64,000 nt of DNA from an uncultured Oscillospiraceae bacterium (GTDB lineage Bacteria; Bacillota; Clostridia; Oscillospirales; Oscillospiraceae). The translations under genes and the position numbers were made by a program. Position 1 is the first letter of the stretch. The number at the start of each line of letters is the position of its first letter. Shown piece after piece: positions 9,281 to 17,499 of this stretch. Below the pieces are notes generated by a model. That model did not search any database. It saw only the letters and a program-made list of their open reading frames with translations, and was not told the DNA's origin. Location of the stretch: positions 1-64,000 of the forward strand of contig CATKZW010000006.1 of assembly GCA_949841465.1 (NCBI GenBank), given 5' to 3'.

Positions 9281-10120
9281 ATGGTACGTATCACAGCACT
9301 GATGGATAACAACGCCTCGGAGCACAAGGCGCTGATCAGCGAGCACGGCCTGTCCTATCTGGTGGAGGGGCGGAATTTCCGCTTTCTGTTCGACTGCGGC
9401 AGCGGCCCCCACCCCTGGGACAACGCCCACCGGCTGGGGCTGGACGTGGGAACGCTGGACGCGGTGGTGCTCAGCCACAGCCACTACGACCACGCCGCCG
9501 GCTGCCGGGACCTGCTGGAGCGGGGGCTGGGCGGCAGCGTCCTCTACACCGGCCCCCACTTCTTCGAGCCCAAGTTCGCCCGGGACGGACTGCGCTTCAC
9601 CGACCTGTCCGCCGGATTCGGGGCGGATTTTCTGTCCGCCCACGGGGTGGAGCACCGGGTGGTGGAGGGGCTGGCCCAGCCGGTCCCCGGCGTCTGGCTG
9701 GTGGGAGGGTTCCCCCGGACCCACGATTTTGAAACCATTCCCCCGCGCTTTGTCCGCCAAACGCCGGAGGGCTTTGTACAGGACGATTTCTGTGACGAGA
9801 TCTGCATGGCCATCGACACCCCGGAGGGGCTGGCCGTGCTGGTGGGGTGCTCTCACCCCGGCATACTGAACATGATCGAGCATGTCTGCGACGTGCTGGG
9901 CCGCCCGGTGATGGGGGTGTTCGGCGGCACCCACCTGGTGGAGGCCGACGAGGCCCGCATTGAGGCCACCATCGGCGCCCTGCAGGCCCGCGGCCTGAAG
10001 GTGCTGGGCCTGAGCCACTGCTCCGGGCGGGACGCGGAGTGCGCCGCCGGCCGCCGGGACGGGGTCCAAAGCTGCCACCTGGCGGTGGGCGACAGTGTAT
10101 TCCTGGAGGTCGACGGCTGA
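9281..10120 (+). CDS. Metallo-beta-lactamase fold hydrolase
   Basis: 279 residues from ATG 9281 (GGTGGGGAT ribosome site; the open frame extends upstream across the promoter and is not coding). The metal ligands H66-x-H68-x-D70-H71 sit in LSHSHYDHAAG, with later GCSHPGILNMIEH and FGGTHL motifs. This pattern belongs to the MBL subgroup often annotated as 7,8-dihydropterin-6-methyl-4-(beta-D-ribofuranosyl)aminobenzene-5'-phosphate synthase-like; the true substrate is unknown. Its stop overlaps the start of the CdaR-type regulator (TGATG), so it is the first gene of the glycerate operon. A role as a lactonase-like or phosphodiester hydrolase in sugar-acid use is only inference. Confidence 0.85.
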   Translation: MVRITALMDNNASEHKALISEHGLSYLVEGRNFRFLFDCGSGPHPWDNAHRLGLDVGTLDAVVLSHSHYDHAAGCRDLLERGLGGSVLYTGPHFFEPKFARDGLRFTDLSAGFGADFLSAHGVEHRVVEGLAQPVPGVWLVGGFPRTHDFETIPPRFVRQTPEGFVQDDFCDEICMAIDTPEGLAVLVGCSHPGILNMIEHVCDVLGRPVMGVFGGTHLVEADEARIEATIGALQARGLKVLGLSHCSGRDAECAAGRRDGVQSCHLAVGDSVFLEVDG

Positions 10121-11262
10121 TGCTGCTGGAGCCGTTGGCGAAGGAAATGGTGGAGGCGGTCTCCGGCCTGGTGGAGGGGCGCACCATCAATATCATGGAC
10201 ACCGATGGGGTCATCGTGGCCTCCAGCGACCCCGATCGGGTGGGCTCCTTCCACCAGGGGGCCATGGAGGCGGTGCGCACGGGCAAAATGGTGAACATCA
10301 CCAAGGAACAGGCCCCCGCCTATTCCGGCACCAGGGAGGGCTGCAACATGCCCCTCCGGGTGGACGGCACCATCATCGGCGTGGTGGGCATCCGGGGCAA
10401 CCCGTCGGAGATCCAGGCTATGGCCCACCTGCTGGAGGTCTATGCCGCCAAATATTTTCAGCTGGAGGCCATGGCCAGCCCCCGGCTGGCGGAGGGTGAG
10501 CTGAGGGGCCGGGTGCTCCGGGCCCTGCTGGCCCCCACCGACCGATCCATGACGGACGCGCAGGTGCTGATGGATAATCTGGGCGTCCGGCTGGAATTTC
10601 CCCTCCAGGTGGCGGTCTTTTCCGACCGGGCCGGGGCGGTGCAGTCGGAGCGGCAGAAGCGGCTGCTGAACTTCCTGTCGCTCCAGGGCTGGCTGAGGCC
10701 GGAGCGGGAGCTGTGGGGCACGGTGGACGACCGGCTGGTGCTGCTGTGCGGCTGCGCCAACCGCTCCGTCTCGGCGCTGTACCACAGGGACGCCGCCCAG
10801 GACCGGGTGCTGGCCGACTACCGCATGTGCATTGGGGACGTGTGCCGGACGGCCTGGGACATCGCGGCCGCCTATCAGCAGGCGGTCACCCTGGCCGCCA
10901 TCTCCGACCGGGCGGTGAGCGACATCCGCGACGCCGCCACCCGCTGCGATTACATCCTCTACAGCGCCGCCATCCGGGAGGCCGATTTCCTGGAGAGGCT
11001 CAGCGCCAGGCTGACGGACACCGTCCGGGAGGAGGAATGGCTGCTGCTGCTGAAAACGGCGGAGTGCTATTACCGCTATGGGCGCAGCGTCACCCAGGCG
11101 GCGTCGGAGCTGTTTATCCACAAAAACACCCTGCAGTACCGGATGCGCCGCCTTCTGGACGCCCTCCGGCTGGAGCGGTGCGCCTCCTTTCAGGAGGAAT
11201 TTCTGGTCCGGCTGCTGCTGGAGCACCACAAGCGTAAACAAGGCCGACAGGCTTTGGAATAA
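10120..11262 (+). CDS. CdaR/PucR-family sugar-diacid type transcriptional regulator
   Basis: 380 residues from ATG 10120, one base shared with the upstream stop and with GGAGG at a suitable distance. The N-terminal diacid-recognition domain has the MDTDGVIVASSDPDRVGSFHQGA motif and the NMPLRVDGTIIGVVGIRGNPSEI segment. The C-terminal PucR-type helix-turn-helix is YYRYGRSVTQAASELFIHKNTLQYRMRRL, shown here in its two halves (VTQAASELFIHKNTLQYR). Homologues such as E. coli CdaR activate glucarate/galactarate/glycerate genes in response to glycerate. Lying between the MBL gene and gntP-glycerate kinase, it most likely activates this operon. Confidence 0.9.
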   Translation: MLLEPLAKEMVEAVSGLVEGRTINIMDTDGVIVASSDPDRVGSFHQGAMEAVRTGKMVNITKEQAPAYSGTREGCNMPLRVDGTIIGVVGIRGNPSEIQAMAHLLEVYAAKYFQLEAMASPRLAEGELRGRVLRALLAPTDRSMTDAQVLMDNLGVRLEFPLQVAVFSDRAGAVQSERQKRLLNFLSLQGWLRPERELWGTVDDRLVLLCGCANRSVSALYHRDAAQDRVLADYRMCIGDVCRTAWDIAAAYQQAVTLAAISDRAVSDIRDAATRCDYILYSAAIREADFLERLSARLTDTVREEEWLLLLKTAECYYRYGRSVTQAASELFIHKNTLQYRMRRLLDALRLERCASFQEEFLVRLLLEHHKRKQGRQALE

Positions 11263-11282
11263 AAAAAGGAGGAAGAGAGAGT

Positions 11283-12638
11283 ATGCAAACCGCTATTATG
11301 TTCCTGCTCATCATCGCGTCCGTCGTCCTCATGGTCCTGGCCATCTCCAAGCTGAAGATGCATCCGTTCATCGTCATGCTGGTGATCGCCATGCTGCTGG
11401 GCCTGGTTTGGGGCATTGTGGACCCCGAGTCCGGCCTGACGCCCGTTGAGGTGGTGAACACCATCAAGAGCGGCTTCGGCGGCATCATGACCAGCATCGG
11501 CATCGTCATCCTGTGCGGCACCATCATCGGCACCATCCTGGAGAAGACCGGCGCCGCCCTGACCATGGCCAACACCATCCTGAACATTGTGGGCAAGAAA
11601 AACAGTGTGGTCGCCATGGGCGCCATGGGCTACGTCACCGGCATCCCCGTGTTCTGCGACTCCGGCTTCGTGGTCCTCTCCCCCATCAGCCGCGCCCTGG
11701 CCCAGCAGTCCAACATCTCCCTGGCCGTCATGGGCACCGCCCTGTCCGGCGGCCTGTACGCCACCCACTGCCTGGTGCCCCCCACCCCCGGCCCCATCGC
11801 CATGGCCGGTACCCTGGAGGCCGACCTGGGCCTGACCATCCTGGTGGGCCTGCTCATCTCCATCCCCGCCGTCATCGTGGCCATCCTCTACGCCAAGCTG
11901 GTGGCCAGCAAGATCGACATCCCCGCCAACTCCGAGTACACCTATGAGCAGCTCCAGACCAAGTACGGCAAGCTCCCCGGCGCGCTGCAGAGCTTCGCCC
12001 CCATCCTGCTGCCCATCATCCTCATCGCCGTCGCCTCCATCTGCGACTTCCCCGCCAAGCCCTTCGGCACCGGCGCGGCCTATCAGGTCATCATGTTCAT
12101 CGGCAACCCCGTGGTTGCCCTGCTGCTGGGCGTGTTCCTGTCCATGACCCTCATCCCCGAGAGTGAGAAGGAAAACACCCTGAAGTGGGTCACCCAGGGC
12201 GTGACCGACTCCGCCGGCATCCTGGCCATCACCTGCGCGGGCGGCTCCTTCGGCGCCATCCTGAAGTGCCTGCCCATCGCCGACTCCGTGGGCACCCTGA
12301 CCAGCACCGGCATCGGCGTGCTGATCCCCTTCATCATCGCCGCCATCCTCAAGATCGCCATGGGCGCGTCCACCGTCGCCATGATCACCACCGCCGGCAT
12401 GATGGCCCCCCTGATGGCCACCATGGGCTTCACCTCTCCCCTGGCCAAGGTGCTGGTCGTCATGGCCATCGGCGCTGGCTCCATGTTCGTGTCCCACGCC
12501 AACGACTCCTACTTCTGGGTCGTGTCCCAGTTCTCCGATATGAAGACTGACGAGGCCTACAAGTGCCAGACCGGCATGACCGGCGTCATGGGCATCACCG
12601 TCATCATCATTGTCTTCATCATCTCCCTGTTCGTGTAA
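11283..12638 (+). CDS. GntP-family gluconate/glycerate:H+ symporter
   Basis: 451 residues, about 12-13 hydrophobic segments, typical length for GntP permeases. Family motifs: PFIVMLVIAMLLGL, GFGGIMTSIGIVILCGTIIG, TGIPVFCDSGFVVLSPI, HCLVPPTPGPIAMAGTL and HANDSYFWVVSQFSDM. Family members import gluconate, glycerate or related hydroxy acids. The neighbours (glycerate 2-kinase, tartronate semialdehyde reductase) favour glycerate or another short hydroxy acid. An AAGGAGG site lies before the ATG. Confidence 0.92.
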   Translation: MQTAIMFLLIIASVVLMVLAISKLKMHPFIVMLVIAMLLGLVWGIVDPESGLTPVEVVNTIKSGFGGIMTSIGIVILCGTIIGTILEKTGAALTMANTILNIVGKKNSVVAMGAMGYVTGIPVFCDSGFVVLSPISRALAQQSNISLAVMGTALSGGLYATHCLVPPTPGPIAMAGTLEADLGLTILVGLLISIPAVIVAILYAKLVASKIDIPANSEYTYEQLQTKYGKLPGALQSFAPILLPIILIAVASICDFPAKPFGTGAAYQVIMFIGNPVVALLLGVFLSMTLIPESEKENTLKWVTQGVTDSAGILAITCAGGSFGAILKCLPIADSVGTLTSTGIGVLIPFIIAAILKIAMGASTVAMITTAGMMAPLMATMGFTSPLAKVLVVMAIGAGSMFVSHANDSYFWVVSQFSDMKTDEAYKCQTGMTGVMGITVIIIVFIISLFV

Positions 12639-12652
12639 CACCAACCCATTGC

Positions 12653-12686
12653 GGCCGCCGCCGGGGCAAAGGGCCTGGCGGCGGCC
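12653..12686 (+). promoter_or_regulatory. Intercistronic hairpin between permease and kinase
   Basis: GGCCGCCGCC (12653-12662) pairs exactly with GGCGGCGGCC (12677-12686). It is followed by CAATTT rather than a clean T-run, so it may be a leaky terminator or an mRNA-stabilising stem that lowers kinase relative to permease. Confidence 0.6.
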
Positions 12687-12718
12687 CAATTTCTATCTTG
12701 GAAAGGAGGAAGCAGATT

Positions 12719-13951
12719 TTGTCTCTGCGCAAAGACGTTGACCAAATCGTGAGCGCCGCCCTCCGGGCCGCCCAGCCGGACACGGCAGTGGCCAAGGCCC
12801 TGGCCGACGCCCGGTTCGGGCCGGGGCGGCTGGTGCTGGTGGCCGCGGGCAAGGCCGCGTGGCAGATGGCCTCCGCCGCCCTGGAGCAGCTGGGGGATCG
12901 GGTGGATTCCGGCGTGGTGGTGACGAAATACGGCCACAGCAAGGGCCCCCTGGCCGGGCTGGACATCTATGAGGCCGGGCACCCCGTGCCCGACCAGAAC
13001 TCCTTCCTGGCCACCCAGGCCGCGCTGGACGCGGTTTCCGGGCTGACGGAGGAGGACACGGTGCTGTTCCTGCTCTCGGGCGGGGGCTCCGCCCTGTTTG
13101 AAAAGCCCCTGGTTTCAGGGGAAACCCTCCAGGATGTCACCCGGCAGCTGCTGGCCTGCGGCGCGGACATTGTGGAAATGAACACCATCCGCAAGCGCCT
13201 CTCCGCCGTGAAAGGCGGGCGGTTTGCCCAGGCCTGCCGTCCGGCCCAGGTGTTCTCCATCGTGCTCAGCGATATTCTGGGCGACCCCCTGGACATGATC
13301 GCCAGCGGGCCCGCCTATCCCGATTCCTCCACCAGCGGGCAGGCCGTCGCCATCGCGAAGAAGCATAATCTCAGCCTGACGGACGAAGTATGGGCCCTGC
13401 TGGAGCAGGAGACCCCCAAGGCGCTGGACAATGTGACCACCCAGATCACCGGGTCCGTCCGGGAGCTGTGCGCGGCGGCGGCCCGGGAGTGCGAGGACCT
13501 GGGCTACGTGCCGGTGCTGCTTACCGACCAGCTGTGCTGTGAGGCCCGGGAGGCGGGCAGCTTTTTGGCCAGCATCCTGAAAACCCACGCGGGGGACGGG
13601 AAGTCCCTGGCGTTCATCGCGGGGGGTGAGACCGTCGTGCACCTGACCGGCAAGGGAAAGGGCGGGCGCAACCAGGAGCTGGCCCTGGCCGCCGCAGCCG
13701 GGATCAGCGGCCTGGAGGGCGCGGCCGTGTTCTCCGTGGGCAGCGACGGCACCGACGGTCCCACCGACGCCGCCGGCGGCTATGTGGACGGCCAGACCCT
13801 GTCGGCGCTGTCCGGCCACGGCCTGGACCTGTTCGCGGTGCTGGCGGACAACGACGCCTACCACGCGCTGGAGGCGGTGGACGGCCTCATTGTCACGGGG
13901 CCCACGGGCACCAACGTCAACGACGTGGCGGCAGCCCTTCTCCGGCGATAG
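12719..13951 (+). CDS. Glycerate 2-kinase (MOFRL family)
   Basis: 410 residues from a TTG start at 12719; it is chosen because AAGGAGGA sits about eight bases upstream and family similarity begins at LRKDVDQIVSAAL. The ORF could be read further upstream but there it overlaps gntP out of frame. Family motifs: VAAGKAAWQMA, LFLLSGGGSALFEKP, MNTIRKRLSAVKGGRFA, VLSDILGDPLDMIASGP, GGETVVHLTGKGKGGRNQE and the MOFRL motif GSDGTDGPTDAAGG. These enzymes phosphorylate D-glycerate to 2-phosphoglycerate, feeding lower glycolysis. Partners: GntP permease upstream and tartronate semialdehyde reductase downstream. Confidence 0.92.
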   Translation: MSLRKDVDQIVSAALRAAQPDTAVAKALADARFGPGRLVLVAAGKAAWQMASAALEQLGDRVDSGVVVTKYGHSKGPLAGLDIYEAGHPVPDQNSFLATQAALDAVSGLTEEDTVLFLLSGGGSALFEKPLVSGETLQDVTRQLLACGADIVEMNTIRKRLSAVKGGRFAQACRPAQVFSIVLSDILGDPLDMIASGPAYPDSSTSGQAVAIAKKHNLSLTDEVWALLEQETPKALDNVTTQITGSVRELCAAAARECEDLGYVPVLLTDQLCCEAREAGSFLASILKTHAGDGKSLAFIAGGETVVHLTGKGKGGRNQELALAAAAGISGLEGAAVFSVGSDGTDGPTDAAGGYVDGQTLSALSGHGLDLFAVLADNDAYHALEAVDGLIVTGPTGTNVNDVAAALLRR

Positions 13952-14014
13952 TCCGCCGAACGGGTTGAAAAGAAGTATCCGCTTCTTTTCAGCCGCGTCA
14001 GCGATAAACAAGAT

Positions 14015-14044
14015 AGCAGGGCCGGCGCTTCCGCCGGCCCTGCT
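14015..14044 (+). promoter_or_regulatory. Strong intercistronic hairpin upstream of reductase
   Basis: AGCAGGGCCGGC (14015-14026) pairs with GCCGGCCCTGCT (14033-14044) around a six-base loop. No T-run follows. A second, weaker stem (GAAAAGAAG with CTTCTTTTC, 13967-13990) lies just before it. Both occupy the 114-base gap between glycerate kinase and reductase. Confidence 0.6.
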
Positions 14045-14065
14045 CCCTGTAAGGAGGAATCGATT

Positions 14066-14965
14066 GTGAAAGTTGGATTGATCGGTCTGGGGATTATGGG
14101 CCGGCCCATGGCGGCCAACCTGGTCCGGGCCGGCCATGAGGTCTGGGTCAACAGCCGCAGCCAGGCGCCCATGGAAGCACTGGCCGCCCAGGGCGCCCAC
14201 GCCGCCTCCCGCCGGGAGCTGGCGGAGCACTGCGAGGCGGTCCTGACCATGCTCCCCAACGGCCCCCAGGTGAAGGAGGTCATGCTGGGTGAGGATGGGG
14301 TGGCCGCCTTTATGCGTCCGGGCCAGGTGTTTATTGACATGAGCTCCATCAGCCCTGTGGTCAGCCGGGAGATTGCGGTGGCGCTGGGGGAAAAGGGGGT
14401 CGAAATGCTGGACGCCCCCGTGTCCGGCGGGGAGCCCAAGGCCATCGACGGGACGCTGAGCTTCATGGTGGGGGGCAAACCGGAGGTGTTTGAGCGGTGC
14501 AGGGAGCTGTTTGACGCCATGGGGGCCAGCGCCGTGCTGTGCGGCGGCGTCGGCGCGGGAAACACGGTGAAGCTGGCAAACCAGATCATCGTGGCCGCCA
14601 ACATCGCCGCTGTGGCGGAGGGATTCACGCTGGCAAGGCAGGCGGGGGTGGACCCCGCCGTCGTCCTGGAGGCGATCCGGGGCGGGCTGGCCGGCAGCAC
14701 CGTATTGGAGGCCAAGGGACCCATGATGCTGGCAAACAGCTTTACGCCCGGCTTTAAAATCGATCTGCACATCAAGGACCTGGACAACGCTGTGAATACC
14801 GCTGAGACGGTGGGCGCACCCCTTCCCCTGACCACGGTTGTGATGGAAATGCTGCAATATCTTCACGCAAACCAAATGGGGGAATGGGACCACAGCGCGT
14901 TGGCAAAATTTTATGAGCATCTGGTCCGTACGGACGCCGGGAAGCCCAGTGAATTGAGTGAATGA
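14066..14965 (+). CDS. 2-hydroxy-3-oxopropionate (tartronate semialdehyde) reductase
   Basis: 299 residues from a GTG start with AAGGAGG eight bases upstream. Beta-hydroxyacid dehydrogenase family: Rossmann motif GLGIMGRPMAANL at the N-terminus, FIDMSSISP, substrate motif DAPVSGGEPKA, and the catalytic lysine in GAGNTVKLANQ. It interconverts tartronate semialdehyde and D-glycerate using NAD(P)H. Position after glycerate 2-kinase completes a route from tartronate semialdehyde or glycerate to 2-phosphoglycerate. Related 3-hydroxyisobutyrate dehydrogenases look alike, so substrate rests on context. Confidence 0.88.
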   Translation: MKVGLIGLGIMGRPMAANLVRAGHEVWVNSRSQAPMEALAAQGAHAASRRELAEHCEAVLTMLPNGPQVKEVMLGEDGVAAFMRPGQVFIDMSSISPVVSREIAVALGEKGVEMLDAPVSGGEPKAIDGTLSFMVGGKPEVFERCRELFDAMGASAVLCGGVGAGNTVKLANQIIVAANIAAVAEGFTLARQAGVDPAVVLEAIRGGLAGSTVLEAKGPMMLANSFTPGFKIDLHIKDLDNAVNTAETVGAPLPLTTVVMEMLQYLHANQMGEWDHSALAKFYEHLVRTDAGKPSELSE

Positions 14966-14997
14966 CGCCTGCGCCCAGGGCGTTTCCCCAGAAAGCT

Positions 14998-15033
14998 CAG
15001 GCGGGAAGGATCATGTCCTTCCCGCCTGTTTTT
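14998..15033 (+). terminator. Terminator of the glycerate operon
   Basis: CAGGCGGGAAGGA pairs with TCCTTCCCGCCTG around a five-base loop and is followed by TTTTT. It lies 32 bases after the reductase stop. Confidence 0.9.
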
Positions 15034-15080
15034 GCGTGTTATAGTCCCGCAGAGGCCGCGAAGCGGCCATGCGGTAGACT

Positions 15081-17483
15081 TCATAGGCAACGCACCCCGC
15101 ACGGGATATCAACGGTGTGCGGACCGCTTTCGTCCGTGACCGTGACCCGCACCGGGCCGGTCCCGTCCGCCCGGACGACGGCCATGGCCTCGCCGTAATA
15201 GGTAGGGGTGACATCCTGGGCGTAGTTGCCCTCCGCGTAGGCGTTGGCGCTGCCCAGGCCCGCCAGCGTCCCGTTTTTCACCGCTACCTTCAGGGTGTGC
15301 TTTTCCATGGGCTTCCACACCCCCGCTCCGTCGGTGTACTGAAACGGGATGAACACCAGGCCGTGGGGCTTCACCGCCTGCACCTCCGGCGTGATGCGCA
15401 GCTCCGTGTCCTCTCCGGCGGTGGTCAGGGTGCAGCGCCCGAGCTCCTTCCCGGCGCTGTCGTAGGAGACGGCGGTGAGCTCCCCGTCCTCATAGGTGGT
15501 CTTGAACACCGCTCGGCAGGTGTTTTTCAGCCGCTTCCGGCCCACGGATTTTCCGTTCAGCAATAATTCCACCTCATATGCCCGCGCGTATACCTCCACC
15601 GAGGCGGGCATGCCGGCGCACCCCCGCCAGGACCAGCTCTCCAGCGCCTTGGTGAGCTGCCAGCCGGTGAGCTGGAGTTTTTCGGTCTGGTACACCGGCG
15701 TGACGGCAAGATACGGCCCCGCCTCCCGCTCAAAGGCCACCCGGGTGTAGGCCGCCTCCGCCCGGGGCTTGCCCAGCAGGTCCACCCGGCCGTTGCCGCC
15801 GGTCATGCGGCGGCAGGGCTCGCCGTCGAACTTATAGTCGGAGTACTCCGCGCAGCCATCCCCCGTCTCACCGATGTAATCCATCCCGGCCCAGACAAAA
15901 TCGCCTACAATGCGGGGGTTCTCCTTGGCCAGCTCCCAGAACCGATAGGCGTCCTTGCAGAAGGTCTCGCTGCCCAGGATCAGCCGCTCCGGGTACTTTT
16001 TCAGGTCGCGCTTATAGCGGAAGATGCCGTAGTTGTACCCGGCGATGTCCATGTTGGCATAGGCCCCGCGGGTTTTCCAGTCGCAGGGCGGCAGGGTGGC
16101 CCCGGTCTTCATGAACCAGTCCCCCATGAGACAGGCCAGGGTGTTGTAAAACTCGCTGCCCACCGGCTTCTTCTTTGGGTCCTTCTTGGGCTTCCCGGCG
16201 GGTGGGGCGGCCTTCTCCGCTTTGTCGTCGCTGTACACCCCCAGGCCGATGGAGCTGAGGAAGTTGAAGAAGATGTTGATGCCGCAGGTGACGGGCCGGG
16301 TGCCGTCCAGCTGGTGGAGATACCGGGTCATCTCCCCGGTGAGGGCAATGCCCTTCTCCTGGGCCGTCTCCGCCACCTCGTTGCCGGTGGAGTACATAAT
16401 CACGCAGGGGTGGTTGTAATCCTTGTCCGCCATGTCCTTCAGATCCTGCTTCCACCAGTCCATGAAATAGTTCACGTAATCGTACTTGGTCTTGTGAATA
16501 TACCAATGGTCCACATACTCGTCCATCATCAGCATCCCCAGCCGGTCGCAGGCGTCCAGCAGGGCCTTGGAACAGGGGTAGTGGGAGGAGCGCAGGGCGT
16601 TGTAGCCGTTCTCCTTGAGGATGCGCACCCGGCGTTCCTCCGCCTCCGGGAAGGAGCAGGCCCCCAAAAGCCCGTTGTCGTGGTGGATGCAGGCCCCCCG
16701 GAGGATGACCCGCCGGCCGTTAAGGGTCAGGCCGTCCTTTCCCCAGGCCAGGGTGCGCACGCCGAAGGTCTCCTCCGCCGTGTCCTCCCCGAAGATGGCG
16801 CGGCAGGTGTAGAGATCGGGGTGGTCACAGTCCCACAGCTTCACATTGGGGATGGTGAGGGAGAACACCGCCTGACCGCCCTGGGACATTCCCTCGGCGG
16901 AAACCGCCGGATTGCAGTCATTCTCCCCCCCGATTTCCACGCGCACCGCCCCAGGCCGGGAGGTGCGGACGGACACCTCCACCGCTCCGGTGCGGTGGTC
17001 AACGGTGCGCACCCGCAGGCCGTTGACGGGGATGTGGTCCTCCCCGCCCAGGTACAGCCACACCGGGCGGTAGATCCCCGTCCCCGAATACCAGCGGCTG
17101 TTGGGCTGGTCGGCGTTGCGGGCGATCACCCGCAGTTCATTTTCTTCCCCATAGCGCAGAAAAGGGGCGGCGTCCACATAAAAGTTGGTGTAGCCGTAGG
17201 GCCGGAAGGCCGCCTGCTTCCCGTTGAGCCAGACCTCGGCGTTGCGGTACACGCCCTCGAACTCCAGCAAAACGCATTGCCCCTGGTATTCTTCCGGCAC
17301 TGTAAAACGCTTTGTATACTCGTAATCCCCGCCCAGATACCAGCCGGTGTTCCCCTCCCCGGCGCTGTCGTTGGTCCGGGGCTCCGAGCGCATGGCGTCG
17401 TGGGGCAGGGTGACGGCATATGCCTCCCCCTCCCGGGTCAGGCCCCGGCAGAGCCAGCCTTGGTTAAAATCCAGTTTCCTCAT
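15081..17483 (-). CDS. Glycoside hydrolase family 2 (beta-galactosidase/beta-glucuronidase-like)
   Basis: 800 residues from the ATG at 17483, preceded by GAGGGGG. No signal peptide, so cytoplasmic. N-terminal jelly roll (LPHDAMRSEP, WYLGGDYEYTKRF, GVYRNAEVWLNGK, RWYSGTGIYRPVWL), an Ig-like domain, then the TIM barrel (LNGRRVILRGACIHHDNG, NALRSSHYPCS) with acid/base Glu369 in STGNEVAE and nucleophile Glu506 in LGSETF; FVWAGMDYIGE follows. C-terminal Ig-like domains end the protein. Residues 420-440 form a Lys/Pro-rich insert. It is the last gene of a minus-strand group after the sugar symporter and the O-acylation genes, which suggests it trims an imported or surface-related galactoside or glucuronide. 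Confidence 0.9.
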   Translation of the reverse strand: MRKLDFNQGWLCRGLTREGEAYAVTLPHDAMRSEPRTNDSAGEGNTGWYLGGDYEYTKRFTVPEEYQGQCVLLEFEGVYRNAEVWLNGKQAAFRPYGYTNFYVDAAPFLRYGEENELRVIARNADQPNSRWYSGTGIYRPVWLYLGGEDHIPVNGLRVRTVDHRTGAVEVSVRTSRPGAVRVEIGGENDCNPAVSAEGMSQGGQAVFSLTIPNVKLWDCDHPDLYTCRAIFGEDTAEETFGVRTLAWGKDGLTLNGRRVILRGACIHHDNGLLGACSFPEAEERRVRILKENGYNALRSSHYPCSKALLDACDRLGMLMMDEYVDHWYIHKTKYDYVNYFMDWWKQDLKDMADKDYNHPCVIMYSTGNEVAETAQEKGIALTGEMTRYLHQLDGTRPVTCGINIFFNFLSSIGLGVYSDDKAEKAAPPAGKPKKDPKKKPVGSEFYNTLACLMGDWFMKTGATLPPCDWKTRGAYANMDIAGYNYGIFRYKRDLKKYPERLILGSETFCKDAYRFWELAKENPRIVGDFVWAGMDYIGETGDGCAEYSDYKFDGEPCRRMTGGNGRVDLLGKPRAEAAYTRVAFEREAGPYLAVTPVYQTEKLQLTGWQLTKALESWSWRGCAGMPASVEVYARAYEVELLLNGKSVGRKRLKNTCRAVFKTTYEDGELTAVSYDSAGKELGRCTLTTAGEDTELRITPEVQAVKPHGLVFIPFQYTDGAGVWKPMEKHTLKVAVKNGTLAGLGSANAYAEGNYAQDVTPTYYGEAMAVVRADGTGPVRVTVTDESGPHTVDIPCGVRCL

Positions 17484-17499
17484 GACGATCCCCCTCATG

